Source: Klebsiella indica
GTDB taxonomy: Bacteria > Pseudomonadota > Gammaproteobacteria > Enterobacterales > Enterobacteriaceae
Assembly: GCF_005860775.1 (NCBI RefSeq)
Contig: NZ_VCHQ01000029.1
Span: forward strand, 1 to 50,453
Direction: 5' to 3'
Length of the DNA stretch: 50,453 nt
Below are positions 34,758 to 46,561 of the stretch, one piece after another (position 1 is the first letter of the stretch; each line of letters starts with the position of its first letter). The notes beneath the pieces are model-generated. The model made no database searches. It was given only the letters and a program-made list of their open reading frames with translations, and had not been told where the DNA came from. The translations under genes and the position numbers were made by a program.

Positions 34758-35216
34758 TCAGGGGCGAATGGTACGCATAATCGGGTTCTGCAGGACGATC
34801 AATGTTTCAGTGGACTGAATTTCATCAATTGTTTGGATCTTGTTGATAAGTACATGCTGAAGGGCATCGATCGATCGGCACATCACTTTTATAAAGATGC
34901 TGTAGTGGCCGGTGGTGTAATACGCTTCCGTTACTTCATCCAGGCTATTCAGTTTTGCCAGGGCGGAAGGATAATCTTTCGCGCTCTTCAGAATGATACC
35001 GATAAAGCAACCCACGTCGTAACCCAGCTGTTTTGGACTGACATCTATACGGGCGCCGGTAATGATCCCCGCCTGCTTCATTTTCTCTACCCGGACGTGA
35101 ATGGTTCCTGGACTGACGCCAAACTGTTTTGCCAGTTCTGCATAGGCAGTGCGCGCGTTGGCCATTAAGGCTTCGAGGATGCCGCGATCCAGATTGTCGA
35201 TCTGATAATTTTCCAT
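34758..35216 (-). CDS. asnC: AsnC, Lrp-family regulator of asnA
   Basis: 152 residues. An N-terminal winged helix-turn-helix (NLDRGILEALMANARTAYAE, LAKQFGVSPGTIHVRVEKMK) and a C-terminal RAM ligand-binding domain (about 70-152, DVGCFIGIILKSAKDYPSAL). It activates the divergent asnA and autoregulates, with asparagine as effector. The 152-base asnC-asnA spacer holds both promoters. Confidence 0.97.
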   Translation of the reverse strand: MENYQIDNLDRGILEALMANARTAYAELAKQFGVSPGTIHVRVEKMKQAGIITGARIDVSPKQLGYDVGCFIGIILKSAKDYPSALAKLNSLDEVTEAYYTTGHYSIFIKVMCRSIDALQHVLINKIQTIDEIQSTETLIVLQNPIMRTIRP

Positions 35217-35368
35217 AGCTTTTTCTTATGAAGTTTGATGGATCACTCTATTTTAGCGCTATATTTTAATGGATTAAAACTATGATGACCTTTTTGTTGT
35301 TGGATTATTGAATTGTATCGCGCTTTTGTTGCTTAATCAGTGGCAACAGGACGCAGGAGTTATAAATA

Positions 35369-36361
35369 ATGAAAACCGCATATATCGCCAAACAACGACA
35401 GATTAGTTTCGTTAAGTCTCACTTTTCCCGTCAGCTTGAAGAGAAGCTCGGCCTGATTGAAGTCCAGGCGCCAATCTTAAGCCGTGTGGGAGACGGGACC
35501 CAGGATAACCTTTCTGGTTGCGAGAAAGCGGTGCAGGTGAAAGTGAAAACGCTGCCAGATGCCCGGTTTGAAGTGGTTCATTCACTGGCGAAGTGGAAGC
35601 GTCAAACCCTGGGACAACATGATTTCAGTGCGGGAGAAGGGCTGTACACGCACATGAAAGCCCTTCGCCCCGATGAAGACCGGTTAACCGCCATCCATTC
35701 CGTTTACGTTGATCAGTGGGACTGGGAGCGCGTAATGGGCGACGAAGAACGCCACTGCGGAACGTTGAAATCAACCGTTGCCGCGATCTATGCCGGGATC
35801 AAAGCTACCGAAGACGCCGTCAGTAAAGAATTTGGCCTCAAGCCGTTTCTGCCGGAGACGATCCAGTTTGTCCATAGCCAGGAGCTTTTAAGCCGCTACC
35901 CGGAGCTTGACGCTAAGGGCCGCGAGCGGGCAATCGCCAAAGAGCTTGGGGCGGTATTCCTGATGGGGATTGGCGGTAAGCTGTCTGACGGCAAGCGTCA
36001 CGACGTTCGCGCGCCGGATTATGATGACTGGAGTACGCCGACGACGGAAGGTTTTGCTGGTCTGAACGGTGATATTCTGGTGTGGAACCCGGTTCTGGAA
36101 GATGCATTCGAACTCTCTTCCATGGGGATTCGCGTGGATGCTGAGGCGCTGAAACTCCAGCTTGCCATCACCGGTGATGAGGATCGCCTGCTGCTGGACT
36201 GGCATCAGGCGCTACTGCGCGGAGAAATGCCGCAGACTATCGGCGGCGGCATTGGCCAGTCTCGCCTGACCATGCTGCTTCTGCAGCTTGAGCATATTGG
36301 TCAGGTCCAGTGCGGCGTATGGCCGCAGCAGGTTCGTCAAAGCGTTACCGCGCTTCTTTAA
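35369..36361 (+). CDS. asnA: AsnA, ammonia-dependent asparagine synthetase
   Basis: 330 residues of the class II aaRS-like fold. [20 protein letters not shown] is the conserved N-terminus, [12 protein letters not shown] and [14 protein letters not shown] carry ATP/aspartate-binding residues. It forms asparagine from aspartate, ammonia and ATP in the cytoplasm. It is divergent from asnC and convergent with viaA (8 bases between stops). Confidence 0.98.
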   Translation: MKTAYIAKQRQISFVKSHFSRQLEEKLGLIEVQAPILSRVGDGTQDNLSGCEKAVQVKVKTLPDARFEVVHSLAKWKRQTLGQHDFSAGEGLYTHMKALRPDEDRLTAIHSVYVDQWDWERVMGDEERHCGTLKSTVAAIYAGIKATEDAVSKEFGLKPFLPETIQFVHSQELLSRYPELDAKGRERAIAKELGAVFLMGIGGKLSDGKRHDVRAPDYDDWSTPTTEGFAGLNGDILVWNPVLEDAFELSSMGIRVDAEALKLQLAITGDEDRLLLDWHQALLRGEMPQTIGGGIGQSRLTMLLLQLEHIGQVQCGVWPQQVRQSVTALL

Positions 36362-36368
36362 TGACGGC

Positions 36369-37817
36369 TTAACGTCGCCAGCGTCGCAACAGGCGGCTGC
36401 GTAACCCGGTATCAAAGCGCCAGATATGGTCGAAAATGCGCATAATGCCGGGCTTACCGTGTACTGACATCGCAACCGCATGGAAACGGTGCTGATATTT
36501 ACGCTGTAGCTCTCCCACTTTATTGATTACCTCATCCGGCAAGCGCTGGGCGATAAAATCGGAAATGACTACCGCATCAGCGTCCACCCATTGCGGGTTT
36601 TGCATTCGCTCAATAATGGCCCGCAAGCAACTGGCCAGATCAGTACCCCCCCGAAAACGCTGGCTTAAAAAGCGGATCGCCTGTTCCAGGCCCTGCGGGC
36701 TGGTGAGTTCGTAATGCACTACTTCGCTGGAAAACAGCATAATAAAGCAGCGGCGGTTATCCGCCAGCGCAACGCGCATCAGCGCCAGGCAAAACGCTTT
36801 CGCGCACTGTTCATTAAACCCTCCCATAGAACCGGAGGTATCGACGCAGACGATAAACGGTCCGCGCGGTTGTTCATCGACGTCCTGGCGAGTGACCGGG
36901 CGCTCGGTGATTTTTTCCTTCCATGCATCGCCGTGTAGTCGATAGGTCAGCAGTTGCTTTTCCACCAGCTTACGGTAGAACTCAAATTCCAGTTCGGTAA
37001 TGCCAAGCGTCGCCAGCTCCGGCGGCAGCAAACGCAGAATATCATCGCTCTGCTGAAGTCCGTCGATCTGCTCTGGCACGGTGGCTGGCTCGCGTACCAG
37101 ACGGCGGAAAGTTTCCATCGGCGCATCTTTTTTGGGCACCATTTTCGCTTCACGTGCGCGACCCAATTGCTCGGCCAACTGCATGAGTTCAGGTTGTTGA
37201 GTTAAAAAATCACCATAGCGAACGATCAACTGATAATCCCCACGCTTCAGTTCTCCGGCGCTCATATCCCACAGATGTCCGGCGGCGTTATCATTTTCCA
37301 CCAGCACCGGCTCCAGTTGTCCGCTGAGGGTCATTCGTTCCTGAACTTCGCTTAGCAGTTGCTCGCGCTCTTCATCCAGCAACTGCTGATTGAGAGAGGT
37401 TGCCTGCACCACCAGACTCAGACGCCAGCGCTGGAGAAAGAGCGTATGTAATGACGGGGTAAACGTGGGGTTGTTCGCCACCAGTTGCTGCGCCTGGGCG
37501 GCAAAAGGGGAGTGAAGCTTGTCCAGTTGGTTCAGGATTTGCGGGAGCTGGACGATGAACTGCGAGGTGGAAAGCCGTTGAGATTGTTGATAACGCTGAA
37601 CTTCCGCATCCAGTTCGGCGGGAATGTGAGTTTCTTTTAGCCGCGATTTAATCGTTTCACGCCAGCGGGGAATGTCGTCCGCGATGATATTTTTAAGCCG
37701 AGGAAATTTTTCAAAGAAAACGGCTAACTGAGGTGCCGCCAGCAGCGCCAGCAGCATCTCATCGATCATTCCCTCTTCGCCGACTGCCAGCATGACATTC
37801 AGCATGTCCAGCGTCAT
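36369..37817 (-). CDS. viaA: ViaA, VWA-domain partner of RavA
   Basis: 482 residues. The C-terminal von Willebrand A domain contains the MIDAS motif DTSGSMGG (about 325-332) and the FRGGTDL loop. The N-terminal part is helical. It binds and stimulates the MoxR ATPase RavA; in E. coli the pair acts on respiratory complexes and sensitises cells to aminoglycosides. Its start overlaps the ravA stop (ATGA), showing coupled translation. The N-terminal 120 residues diverge more from E. coli than the rest, from memory. Confidence 0.96.
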   Translation of the reverse strand: MTLDMLNVMLAVGEEGMIDEMLLALLAAPQLAVFFEKFPRLKNIIADDIPRWRETIKSRLKETHIPAELDAEVQRYQQSQRLSTSQFIVQLPQILNQLDKLHSPFAAQAQQLVANNPTFTPSLHTLFLQRWRLSLVVQATSLNQQLLDEEREQLLSEVQERMTLSGQLEPVLVENDNAAGHLWDMSAGELKRGDYQLIVRYGDFLTQQPELMQLAEQLGRAREAKMVPKKDAPMETFRRLVREPATVPEQIDGLQQSDDILRLLPPELATLGITELEFEFYRKLVEKQLLTYRLHGDAWKEKITERPVTRQDVDEQPRGPFIVCVDTSGSMGGFNEQCAKAFCLALMRVALADNRRCFIMLFSSEVVHYELTSPQGLEQAIRFLSQRFRGGTDLASCLRAIIERMQNPQWVDADAVVISDFIAQRLPDEVINKVGELQRKYQHRFHAVAMSVHGKPGIMRIFDHIWRFDTGLRSRLLRRWRR

Positions 37818-39313
37818 GACTGGCGCGCCTGTTTAATCTGCGTCCCGACGTCCTGCAGGCTGGCTTCAATTCGCCCCAGCCACTCACCGGGAATAAACAG
37901 ACACTTTTGTTGTTCACTGAATCGGTGATGCTGTTGATGCCACTCGTCATCCAGTGCTTCTAACTGCTGCCTGATTTCGGTCGGCATATTTTCCTGCGAT
38001 TCGCTGCCGGGCAGAGAGAGACGCGACCCCTGTAAACTGACATCGCGTACGACGAGGTGCTGGCTGGTATCGACATCCATATTCAACGGCTGGGCAAAAC
38101 CAATACCGTTGAGTTTACCGCGGATCTCACCGCCTTTTTCCAGCCAATGGGATAGCTCGTCACGGACAAATGTAATATGAATAACGTCCAGATCGTGTAG
38201 TTTGAGCGGCTGCTGGAGGAGCAGCGTTAAGGTGGCATCCTGCACAGACGCAGGCAGTTCATAATGGGGTTTACGGCTAAACATTCCGCCCAGGCGCGTT
38301 ACCTTCAGCGCGGTTTTGTCGCTGTGCTGTTGCTGAAGCTGAATACGCCTTTGGAGAATCGCCCCCAGTCGGGTAAGCATCGCCTGCTGCTGCCAGGCGT
38401 GGCTGGTCATTAAGGTTTCCAGCTGCGCGGACATCAGATTCATGGTTTCAATATTGTGCCACAGGCAATCTTTTAACAGGATCAGGTCGACAGGCGCAAT
38501 CGCATCGCGGCCGCTAAAGTAGGCGCTGGCCTGCAGCAGGCGGATGGCTTTTTTCCAGCGACGATCTGAAACGTAAGGCGCATTTGGCAGCGTATCCAGT
38601 TGCTGGCGCAGCTGGAAAATCAGTTCAAAAACGCTGTCCGGTAGCTTGACGTTGCCGATATCCTGTTGCCACTGCCGGAACTCTTCGTCGCAGACCTGCA
38701 AATTAGCCGGAACGGGATTGTTGTTCTCATCCTGCTGGCTTATCAGCATTGAACGGAAGTTGGTTTTGTCCTGTACCTTATCGAGCCACAAACGGATGAG
38801 CAGACGATCGTAGAGAGCTTCGAGGCTGTTGTCTGCTTCAGGTAATTCGTTCGATGCCGCCACCAGCAGGCGCATGGGGATTTTTTTCTCGGTCGCGCCA
38901 TTGCGGAAATGACGTTCGTTTATCGCCGTAAGCAGCGTGTTAAGGATCGCCGGACCGGCTTTCCAGATTTCATCGAGAAAAACAATTTCGGCTTCCGGCA
39001 GGTACCCCGTGGTTAAACGTTCGTAGCGGCCTTCATCTTTCAGCGCCTGGATGGAGAGCGGGCCAAAGACTTCTTCCGGCGTCGAGAAGCGGGTCATCAG
39101 ATATTCAAACGCGCGGGCTTGCTGAAAAGCAAACTTGAGGCGACGGGCTATCAGGCTTTTGGCGATACCCGGCGGGCCCAGCAGAAAAACGCTCTCGCCG
39201 CTTAGCGCAGCAAGCAGGCAAAGCCGTATTGCATGGCTGCGTTCAAAGAGTCCATTTTCAAGAGCGGCGCTGAGACGGGAAATTCTTTCTGCCAGTAAAT
39301 GTGATTGAGCCAT
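37814..39313 (-). CDS. ravA: RavA, MoxR-family AAA+ ATPase
   Basis: 499 residues. Walker A is GPPGIAKS (46-53), Walker B is VFLDEIWK (about 111), sensor 1 lies in [10 protein letters not shown]; a triple-helical LARA insertion follows near residues 330-435. It forms a hexamer that interacts with ViaA and, in E. coli, with the lysine decarboxylase LdcI. First gene of ravA-viaA. Confidence 0.97.
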   Translation of the reverse strand: MAQSHLLAERISRLSAALENGLFERSHAIRLCLLAALSGESVFLLGPPGIAKSLIARRLKFAFQQARAFEYLMTRFSTPEEVFGPLSIQALKDEGRYERLTTGYLPEAEIVFLDEIWKAGPAILNTLLTAINERHFRNGATEKKIPMRLLVAASNELPEADNSLEALYDRLLIRLWLDKVQDKTNFRSMLISQQDENNNPVPANLQVCDEEFRQWQQDIGNVKLPDSVFELIFQLRQQLDTLPNAPYVSDRRWKKAIRLLQASAYFSGRDAIAPVDLILLKDCLWHNIETMNLMSAQLETLMTSHAWQQQAMLTRLGAILQRRIQLQQQHSDKTALKVTRLGGMFSRKPHYELPASVQDATLTLLLQQPLKLHDLDVIHITFVRDELSHWLEKGGEIRGKLNGIGFAQPLNMDVDTSQHLVVRDVSLQGSRLSLPGSESQENMPTEIRQQLEALDDEWHQQHHRFSEQQKCLFIPGEWLGRIEASLQDVGTQIKQARQS

Positions 39314-39652
39314 AATTGAGTTGCGTGCTTTTCAGGATGTCGTTGTTGAGTCGAGTATAGATGCTTGATCAGGGGTGGTAATAGACCGAAGAATCCATTT
39401 ATTTTCTTTGCTTCAGGTTAAGATGATGTCGGTTAGGGGTACGATTCAGTAAATAATCGTGCATACTGTGCGCTTTTTGTGGGCCAAGGGATCAGGAACA
39501 CATCTGTTTGATATACACAAAATTGTTCAGGATGCGTCAAGGCGGCAAGGGATGAATTCTTCGGAGCGTCATAAAGATGACCTCGGGTTTCTGAGCGCAG
39601 CTAACGCAGAGGCAGCCTGAACAGTGCTGTGTATAAACGAAAAGACTAGTCT
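39314..39652. other. Divergent ravA-kup region with a long, possibly structured kup leader
   Basis: 339 bases with no ORF of substance. The right half (about 39540-39640) is GC-richer and can fold, for example CTGAGCG/CGCAGAG around CAGCTAA. Promoters for ravA and kup should lie in the AT-rich left half, but I cannot assign them with confidence. Confidence 0.4.
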
Positions 39653-41521
39653 ATGAGCTCTGATAATAAGCAATCGTTGCCGGCAATAACGCTGGCGGCA
39701 ATCGGCGTGGTATACGGCGATATCGGTACCAGCCCACTGTATACACTTCGTGAATGTCTGTCTGGTCAGTTTGGCTTCGGCGTGGAGCATGATGCTGTTT
39801 TTGGCTTCCTGTCGCTCATTTTCTGGCTATTAATTCTCACCGTATCGCTCAAATATATTACCTTCGTTATGCGGGCGGATAATGCCGGTGAAGGTGGAAT
39901 ACTGACGTTAATGTCTTTGGCGGGACGAAATACGTCTGCCCGAACGACATCCGTTCTGGTGATCCTCGGGCTTATCGGTGGGAGTTTTTTTTATGGTGAG
40001 GTGGTGATTACTCCTGCTATCTCTGTGATGTCGGCGATAGAGGGGCTGGAAATTATCGCCCCGGATCTGGATACCTGGGTTGTCCCCATATCCATTATCG
40101 TCCTGACGCTGCTGTTTGTTATTCAAAAACACGGCACCAGTATGGTGGGCAAGCTGTTCGCGCCGATCATGCTAATCTGGTTCCTGCTGCTGGCAGTGCT
40201 TGGCGCGCGTAGCATCTTTGCTAATCCGGTCGTTCTGCAGGCGCTGAACCCCTACTGGGCGGTTCACTTCTTCCTCGAATATAAAACTGTCTCCTTTGTG
40301 GCGTTGGGCGCGGTGGTTCTGTCGATTACCGGTGTGGAGGCGCTTTATGCCGATATGGGGCATTTCGGTAAATTACCTATTCGCCTGGCGTGGTTTTCGG
40401 TGGTGTTACCTTCTCTGGTGCTAAACTATTTTGGCCAGGGCGCTCTGTTGTTAAAACACCCGGAAGCGATTAAAAACCCGTTTTTCCTGCTGGCGCCGGA
40501 GTGGGCATTGATTCCGATGCTGATTATCGCCACCCTGGCGACGGTTATCGCCTCTCAGGCGGTTATCTCCGGGGTCTTCTCGCTGACTCGCCAGGCGGTG
40601 CGCCTGGGATACCTGTCGCCGATGCGTATTATTCATACATCGGAAATGGAGTCGGGCCAGATTTATATCCCGTTTATCAACTGGCTGCTCTATATCTCGG
40701 TGGTTATTGTTATTGTTAATTTTGAGCATTCGTCGAATTTGGCTGCCGCATACGGTATTGCGGTTACCGGGACGATGGTGCTGACCACCATTCTGTTCAC
40801 GACGGTGGCGCGGCAAAACTGGCTCTGGAATAAGTTTGTTGTGGCGCTGTTGCTGCTGGCCTTTATGTGCATTGATGTCCCGCTGTTCTCGGCCAACCTG
40901 GATAAAATAGTCTCCGGCGGCTGGCTGCCACTGACGCTTGGTTTAATCATGTTCATCATCATGACCACCTGGAAGAGCGAGCGTTTTCGCCTGCTGCGCC
41001 GGATGCATGAGCATGGTAATTCTCTGGAAGCGATGATCTCATCTCTTGAGAAATCGCCGCCGGTGCGCGTACCCGGCACCGCGGTGTACATGTCCCGGGC
41101 GCTGAACGTGATTCCTTTTGCCCTGTTGCATAATCTGAAGCATAACAAGGTGCTGCATGAGCGAGTCATTCTGCTGACGCTGCGTACCGAAGATGCGCCA
41201 TACGTGCATAACGTTCGCCGCGTACAGATCGAGCAAATGTCGCCTTCATTCTGGCGGGTGGTTGCCAGCTACGGCTGGCGCGAAACGCCGAACGTCGAAG
41301 AGGTTTTCCACCGTTGCGGGCTGGAAGGTTTGAGCTGCCGGATGATGGAGACCTCCTTCTTTATGTCGCATGAATCGCTGATCATCGGCAAACGCCCCTG
41401 GTATCTGCGTCTGCGCGGCAAACTGTATCTTCTGCTGCAGCGCAACGCCCTGCGGGCGCCTGACCAGTTCGAAATTCCGCCTAATCGGGTTATTGAGCTC
41501 GGAACCCAGGTTGAGATCTGA
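39653..41521 (+). CDS. kup: Kup (TrkD), low-affinity potassium transporter
   Basis: 622 residues. Twelve hydrophobic segments span about residues 10-430, starting with the family signature [17 protein letters not shown] (about 18-34), followed by a cytoplasmic C-terminal domain (about 440-622). It imports K+ with H+, and is most useful at acidic pH and high osmolarity. It is monocistronic and ends at a strong terminator. Confidence 0.98.
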   Translation: MSSDNKQSLPAITLAAIGVVYGDIGTSPLYTLRECLSGQFGFGVEHDAVFGFLSLIFWLLILTVSLKYITFVMRADNAGEGGILTLMSLAGRNTSARTTSVLVILGLIGGSFFYGEVVITPAISVMSAIEGLEIIAPDLDTWVVPISIIVLTLLFVIQKHGTSMVGKLFAPIMLIWFLLLAVLGARSIFANPVVLQALNPYWAVHFFLEYKTVSFVALGAVVLSITGVEALYADMGHFGKLPIRLAWFSVVLPSLVLNYFGQGALLLKHPEAIKNPFFLLAPEWALIPMLIIATLATVIASQAVISGVFSLTRQAVRLGYLSPMRIIHTSEMESGQIYIPFINWLLYISVVIVIVNFEHSSNLAAAYGIAVTGTMVLTTILFTTVARQNWLWNKFVVALLLLAFMCIDVPLFSANLDKIVSGGWLPLTLGLIMFIIMTTWKSERFRLLRRMHEHGNSLEAMISSLEKSPPVRVPGTAVYMSRALNVIPFALLHNLKHNKVLHERVILLTLRTEDAPYVHNVRRVQIEQMSPSFWRVVASYGWRETPNVEEVFHRCGLEGLSCRMMETSFFMSHESLIIGKRPWYLRLRGKLYLLLQRNALRAPDQFEIPPNRVIELGTQVEI

Positions 41522-41527
41522 TTAGTT

Positions 41528-41553
41528 AAAACCCTTCTTCATGAAGGGTTTTT
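41528..41553 (+). terminator. kup terminator
   Basis: AAAACCCTTC and GAAGGGTTTTT form a hairpin with a TTCATG-type loop just after the kup stop, followed by a T-run. Confidence 0.88.
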
Positions 41554-41592
41554 GTTTATTTGAACTGTTCCCTCTTTCTTTTCTCCCGTGTG

Positions 41593-41682
41593 CGAAACGT
41601 TTCGATAGCGATCACAATTCTCACACTTGCTGATGGTTTTTTGTTTTTGTCGTGCTCATACTTACCTCAGCGAAACGTTTCG
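41593..41682 (+). promoter_or_regulatory. rbs promoter region with two RbsR operators
   Basis: Two identical palindromes CGAAACGTTTCG lie at 41593-41604 and 41671-41682, 78 bases apart, flanking the promoter. A -10-like CATACT is at about 41657-41663. The downstream copy overlaps the transcription start area. LacI-family RbsR should bind both and repress; the pair could allow looping. GCGATCACAATTCTCACA near 41607-41624 resembles a weak CRP site. Confidence 0.8.
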
Positions 41683-41702
41683 CTCGTGGAGTAAAAGAGA
41701 AA

Positions 41703-42122
41703 ATGAAAAAAGGTGTCGTGCTTAATGCTGATATTTCGTCGGTCATTTCCCGTCTGGGTCATACCGATACGCTGGTGGTTTGTGACGCCGGGTTACCCAT
41801 TCCCGGCAGCAGCGCGCGTATTGATATGGCATTAACTCACGGGGTGCCTTCCTTTATGCAGGTTCTGGAGGTTGTGACGAGCGAAATGCAGGTTGAAGCG
41901 GCTATCCTCGCGGAAGAGATTAAAACGCTTAATCCGCAGCTCCACGCAACGTTGCTCAGCCATCTTGAGCAACTGCAGCAACACCAGGGAAACACCATTG
42001 AAATTCGTTACACCAGTCATGAGCAGTTCAAAAAAGAAACCGCGGATAGTCAGGCGGTGATTCGCAGCGGGGAGTGTTCCCCGTATGCGAACATTATTCT
42101 CTGCGCCGGCGTCACGTTCTGA
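41703..42122 (+). CDS. rbsD: RbsD, D-ribose pyranase
   Basis: 139 residues from [20 protein letters not shown]; an upstream in-frame start at 41652 lies inside the operator and is excluded. It interconverts the beta-pyranose and furanose forms of ribose so that RbsK can act. His20 in RLGHTDTL is the catalytic residue. First gene of the operon. Confidence 0.97.
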   Translation: MKKGVVLNADISSVISRLGHTDTLVVCDAGLPIPGSSARIDMALTHGVPSFMQVLEVVTSEMQVEAAILAEEIKTLNPQLHATLLSHLEQLQQHQGNTIEIRYTSHEQFKKETADSQAVIRSGECSPYANIILCAGVTF

Positions 42123-42132
42123 GGCCGTTAAT

Positions 42133-43638
42133 ATGGAAGCCTTATTGCAATTAAAAGGCATCGATAAAGCCTTTCCTGGCGTCAAGGCGCTTTCCGGCGC
42201 TTCGCTAAACGTTTATCCAGGGCGCGTGATGGCGCTGGTCGGGGAGAATGGCGCCGGTAAGTCCACCATGATGAAGGTGCTGACCGGTATCTACTCCCGC
42301 GACGCGGGCTCGTTGTTGTGGTTGGGGAAAGAGACCACGTTTAACGGCCCCAAATTCTCTCAGGAAGCCGGTATCGGCATCATTCATCAGGAGCTTAATC
42401 TTATCCCGCAACTGACGATTGCTGAGAATATTTTCCTCGGTCGAGAGTTCGTCAATCGCTTTGGCAAAATCGACTGGAAAATGATGTATGCCGAAGCCGA
42501 CAAGCTGCTGACGAAGCTGAATTTACGCTTCAATAGCCAAAAGCTGGTGGGCGATCTGTCAATCGGCGATCAACAAATGGTGGAGATCGCTAAAGTACTC
42601 AGTTTCGAGTCGAAGGTCATCATTATGGATGAACCGACCGACGCCCTGACCGATACCGAGACCGAATCCCTGTTCCGTGTGATCCGTGAACTGAAATCGC
42701 AGGGCCGCGGTATTGTCTATATTTCCCACCGTATGAAAGAGATCTTTGAGATTTGCGATGATGTTACGGTTTTCCGCGACGGGCAGTTTATCGCCGAGCG
42801 CGAAGTCGCCAGTCTGAATGAAGATCTGCTGATTGAGATGATGGTGGGTCGCAAGCTGGAAGATCAGTATCCGCATCTGGATAAAGCGCCAGGTGCGGTT
42901 CGTCTGAAGGTTGATAACCTGTGTGGTTCGGGTGTGGAAAACATCTCCTTTACGTTGCATCAGGGCGAGATTCTTGGCGTTGCCGGGCTGATGGGCGCGG
43001 GGCGTACTGAACTGATGAAGGTGCTGTACGGCGCTCTGCCACGCAGCAGCGGTTCGGTCACGCTTGATGGGCGCGAAGTGGTGACTCGTTCTCCGCAGGA
43101 TGGCCTGGCGAACGGTATTGTCTACATTTCTGAAGACCGTAAGCGCGATGGCTTAGTGTTGGGCATGTCGGTCAAAGAAAATATGTCCCTCACCGCACTG
43201 CGTTACTTCAGCCGCAGTGGGGGGAGCCTCAAACACAAAGATGAACAGCAGGCGGTGAGTGATTTTATCCGTTTGTTTAATGTAAAAACGCCCTCGATGG
43301 AGCAGTCCATTGGACTGCTTTCTGGTGGTAACCAGCAGAAGGTCGCGATAGCTCGTGGGCTGATGACCCGCCCGAAGGTGTTGATCCTCGACGAGCCGAC
43401 TCGCGGTGTGGATGTGGGCGCGAAAAAAGAAATATATCAACTGATTAACCAGTTTAAAGCTGAAGGGCTGAGCATCATTCTGGTCTCTTCGGAGATGCCA
43501 GAAGTGCTGGGTATGAGCGATCGCATCATCGTGATGCATGAAGGGCATCTCGGCGGTGAATTCAGACGCGAGCAGGCCACTCAGGAAGTATTGATGGCTG
43601 CCGCCGTGGGCAAGCTTAACCGAGTGAATCAGGAGTAA
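42133..43638 (+). CDS. rbsA: RbsA, ribose ABC importer ATP-binding protein
   Basis: 501 residues with two fused ABC domains. The N-terminal one has Walker [10 protein letters not shown], signature [12 protein letters not shown] and Walker [13 protein letters not shown]; the C-terminal one has a degenerate P-loop GLMGAGRTE and [18 protein letters not shown], typical of sugar importers. It starts 10 bases after rbsD; an upstream ATG at 42085 inside rbsD is rejected. Confidence 0.98.
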   Translation: MEALLQLKGIDKAFPGVKALSGASLNVYPGRVMALVGENGAGKSTMMKVLTGIYSRDAGSLLWLGKETTFNGPKFSQEAGIGIIHQELNLIPQLTIAENIFLGREFVNRFGKIDWKMMYAEADKLLTKLNLRFNSQKLVGDLSIGDQQMVEIAKVLSFESKVIIMDEPTDALTDTETESLFRVIRELKSQGRGIVYISHRMKEIFEICDDVTVFRDGQFIAEREVASLNEDLLIEMMVGRKLEDQYPHLDKAPGAVRLKVDNLCGSGVENISFTLHQGEILGVAGLMGAGRTELMKVLYGALPRSSGSVTLDGREVVTRSPQDGLANGIVYISEDRKRDGLVLGMSVKENMSLTALRYFSRSGGSLKHKDEQQAVSDFIRLFNVKTPSMEQSIGLLSGGNQQKVAIARGLMTRPKVLILDEPTRGVDVGAKKEIYQLINQFKAEGLSIILVSSEMPEVLGMSDRIIVMHEGHLGGEFRREQATQEVLMAAAVGKLNRVNQE

Positions 43639-43643
43639 AAAAG

Positions 43644-44609
43644 ATGAATAACCCGGCTGTTTCTGGTCGTCGCTATTTCACAAAAGCGTGGCTGATGGAG
43701 CAAAAATCGTTGATTGCCCTGTTGGTGCTGATCGCGATTGTTTCCACCATGAGCCCCAACTTTTTTACCGTGAATAACTTGTTCAATATTCTGCAACAAA
43801 CGTCAGTTAACGCCATTATGGCGGTGGGAATGACGCTGGTTATTCTGACATCAGGTATCGACCTGTCCGTCGGTTCCCTGCTGGCGCTTACCGGGGCGGT
43901 AGCCGCATCAATTGTCGGGATTGAGGTGAACGCGCTGGTGGCTGTTGTCGCTGCGCTGGCATTAGGCGCGGCCATCGGCGCAGTCACAGGCGTGATTGTG
44001 GCGAAAGGGCGAGTCCAGGCATTTATCGCCACGCTGGTGATGATGCTGCTGTTGCGCGGTGTGACCATGGTTTATACCGATGGTAGCCCGGTAAATACCG
44101 GCTTTACCGACAATGCCGATCTGTTTGGCTGGTTCGGGATTGGCCGCCCGCTTGGCATTCCAACCCCGGTGTGGATTATGGCGATTGTTTTTATCGCCGC
44201 CTGGTACATGCTGCACCAGACTCGTCTCGGTCGTTATATTTACGCGCTTGGCGGTAATGAGGCAGCAACGCGCCTTTCCGGCATCAGCGTCAATAAAGTC
44301 AAAATCATCGTCTATTCTTTATGCGGCATGACCGCCTCGCTGGCCGGAATTATTGAAGTCGCTCGTCTCTCTTCCGCGCAACCGACGGCGGGCACCGGTT
44401 ATGAACTGGATGCGATAGCTGCGGTTGTGCTCGGCGGTACCAGTCTTTCTGGCGGTAAAGGCCGTATTGTCGGCACGTTAATTGGGGCGTTGATCCTTGG
44501 TTTTCTGAACAACGGCCTGAATTTATTAGGTGTTTCATCCTATTACCAGATGATCGTGAAAGCGGTGGTCATTTTGCTGGCGGTACTGGTAGATAACAAG
44601 AAGCAGTAA
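43644..44609 (+). CDS. rbsC: RbsC, ribose ABC importer permease
   Basis: 321 residues, about ten membrane helices. The conserved GIDLSVGSLLALTGAVAAS and the EAA-like loop GGNEAATRLSGISVNKVKI are seen. A homodimer forms the ribose channel with RbsA. It is five bases from rbsA, with GGAG as its Shine-Dalgarno. Confidence 0.98.
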   Translation: MNNPAVSGRRYFTKAWLMEQKSLIALLVLIAIVSTMSPNFFTVNNLFNILQQTSVNAIMAVGMTLVILTSGIDLSVGSLLALTGAVAASIVGIEVNALVAVVAALALGAAIGAVTGVIVAKGRVQAFIATLVMMLLLRGVTMVYTDGSPVNTGFTDNADLFGWFGIGRPLGIPTPVWIMAIVFIAAWYMLHQTRLGRYIYALGGNEAATRLSGISVNKVKIIVYSLCGMTASLAGIIEVARLSSAQPTAGTGYELDAIAAVVLGGTSLSGGKGRIVGTLIGALILGFLNNGLNLLGVSSYYQMIVKAVVILLAVLVDNKKQ

Positions 44610-44636
44610 CTGAGAACTCTACAGGACATCTTAACT

Positions 44637-45527
44637 ATGAATATGAAAAAACTGGCGACCCTGGTCTCTGCTGTCGCGTTAAGTGCGACCATTAGCGCAA
44701 ACGCGATGGCCAAAGATACCATCGCTCTGGTTATCTCTACGCTTAACAATCCGTTCTTCGTCTCGCTGAAAGATGGCGCGCAAAAAGAAGCTGACAAACT
44801 GGGGTATAACCTGGTGGTGCTGGATTCGCAGAACAACCCGGCAAAAGAACTGGCCAACGTTCAGGATTTAACCGTTCGCGGCACGAAATTGCTGCTGATT
44901 AACCCAACGGATTCTGATGCGGTTGGCAACGCTGTGAAGCTGGCGAACCAGGCCAAAATTCCGGTCATCACTCTCGACCGCCAGGCATCAAAAGGCGAAG
45001 TGGTTAGCCATATTGCTTCCGATAACGTGCTTGGTGGCAAAATGGCCGGTGACTATATCGCGAAGAAACTTGGCGACAAAGCGAAAATCATTGAATTACA
45101 GGGGATTGCGGGGACATCTGCGGCACGCGAACGTGGAGAAGGTTTCCGGCAGGCCGTTGCTGCGCATAAATTTAACGTTCTGGCCAGCCAACCGGCAGAT
45201 TTTGACCGTACTAAGGGCCTGAACGTTATGCAAAACCTGCTGACGGCGCATCCGGATGTGCAGGCGGTATTTGCCCAGAATGATGAGATGGCGCTGGGCG
45301 CCCTGCGTGCGCTGCAAACTGCGGGTAGATCTGATGTGATGGTTGTTGGATTTGATGGTACTGCGGATGGCGAGAAAGCGGTAAAAAGTGGCAAACTGGC
45401 TGCGACCATCGCCCAGTTACCGGAACAGATCGGCGTGAAGGGTGTTGAGATTGCCGATAAAGTGCTGAAGGGCGAAAAAGTGGATGCCAGCTACCCGGTT
45501 GAGTTGAAACTGGTCATTAAGCAATAA
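44637..45527 (+). CDS. rbsB: RbsB, periplasmic ribose-binding protein
   Basis: 296 residues. The signal peptide is cleaved at about [13 protein letters not shown]. Two periplasmic-binding lobes with ribose contacts ([29 protein letters not shown]). It delivers ribose to RbsCA and to the chemoreceptor Trg. Confidence 0.98.
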   Translation: MNMKKLATLVSAVALSATISANAMAKDTIALVISTLNNPFFVSLKDGAQKEADKLGYNLVVLDSQNNPAKELANVQDLTVRGTKLLLINPTDSDAVGNAVKLANQAKIPVITLDRQASKGEVVSHIASDNVLGGKMAGDYIAKKLGDKAKIIELQGIAGTSAARERGEGFRQAVAAHKFNVLASQPADFDRTKGLNVMQNLLTAHPDVQAVFAQNDEMALGALRALQTAGRSDVMVVGFDGTADGEKAVKSGKLAATIAQLPEQIGVKGVEIADKVLKGEKVDASYPVELKLVIKQ

Positions 45528-45628
45528 TGTGTTATTCGGGCTGGTGACAGTCCGAGGGACAACATAATAAAGAAAAGCAGGGCATGCGCCACCGGGTTCC
45601 GGTGGCGCGCTTCCCGGGAATATTGATT

Positions 45629-46558
45629 ATGAAAACCGCAGGCAGACTTGTCGTCCTTGGCAGTATCAACGTCGATCATATCCTCAACCTCGACGATTTC
45701 CCTACACCGGGGGAAACGGTCACTGGTCATCATTATCAGGTCGCCTTTGGCGGTAAAGGTGCAAACCAGGCTGTTGCTGCCGGGCGTAGCGGAGCAAATA
45801 TCTCCTTTATTGCCTGTACCGGCGATGACGATATTGGCGAACGTATTTGTCGCCAGATGAAAAGCGATAACATCGATGTCGCGCCAGTCAGAGCCGTTGC
45901 CGGTGAATCAACTGGCGTGGCGCTGATTTTTGTGAACGCTGAAGGCGAAAATACTATTGGTATTCATGCCGGCGCTAATGCTGCGCTCTCCGTTGCTCAG
46001 GTTGAGGCAGAAAAAGATCGTATCGCCGGCGCACAGGCATTGCTGATGCAACTGGAATCACCGTTGGAAAGCGTACTGGCGGCGGCGAAAATCGCACACC
46101 AGAATCAGACTTTAGTGATACTCAATCCTGCTCCAGCCCCTGAACTGCCTGATGAACTGTTAGCGCTGGTGGATATTATTACCCCTAACGAGACCGAAGC
46201 GGAAAAACTGACCGGTGTTCGAGTGGAAAATGACGATGATGCGGCAAAAGCGGCGAATGTGCTCCATGATAAAGGTATCGGTACAGTGATTATTACGCTT
46301 GGCAGCCGTGGCGTCTGGGCCAGCAGCGACGGTGAAAGTCGCCGGGTTCCTGGCTTTAACGTGCAGGTAGTTGATACCATTGCCGCTGGCGATACTTTTA
46401 ACGGTGCCCTGGTTACCGCGTTACTTGAAGGCAGCGTACTGTCTGAAGCGATTCGTTTTGCCCATGCTGCCGCGGCGATCGCGGTCACCCGTAAAGGCGC
46501 CCAGCCCTCCGTGCCATGGCGAGAAGAGATAGACGAATTTTTACGTCAACAGGGGTAA
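45629..46558 (+). CDS. rbsK: RbsK, ribokinase
   Basis: 309 residues from MKTAGRLVVLGSINVDHILN; an upstream in-frame start at 45584 is rejected on family length. PfkB signatures FGGKGANQAVAAGRSGAN (N-terminal) and DTIAAGDTFNGAL (C-terminal, with the catalytic Asp). It phosphorylates ribose to ribose-5-phosphate for the pentose pathway. A gap of about 100 bases with a GC-rich hairpin separates it from rbsB. Confidence 0.97.
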   Translation: MKTAGRLVVLGSINVDHILNLDDFPTPGETVTGHHYQVAFGGKGANQAVAAGRSGANISFIACTGDDDIGERICRQMKSDNIDVAPVRAVAGESTGVALIFVNAEGENTIGIHAGANAALSVAQVEAEKDRIAGAQALLMQLESPLESVLAAAKIAHQNQTLVILNPAPAPELPDELLALVDIITPNETEAEKLTGVRVENDDDAAKAANVLHDKGIGTVIITLGSRGVWASSDGESRRVPGFNVQVVDTIAAGDTFNGALVTALLEGSVLSEAIRFAHAAAAIAVTRKGAQPSVPWREEIDEFLRQQG

Positions 46559-46561
46559 CGC

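Noticed and set aside
39314..39652. Cyclic di-AMP (ydaO-type) riboswitch in front of kup
   Set aside because: That riboswitch is a feature of Gram-positive potassium transporter genes, and I see none of its conserved cores here.
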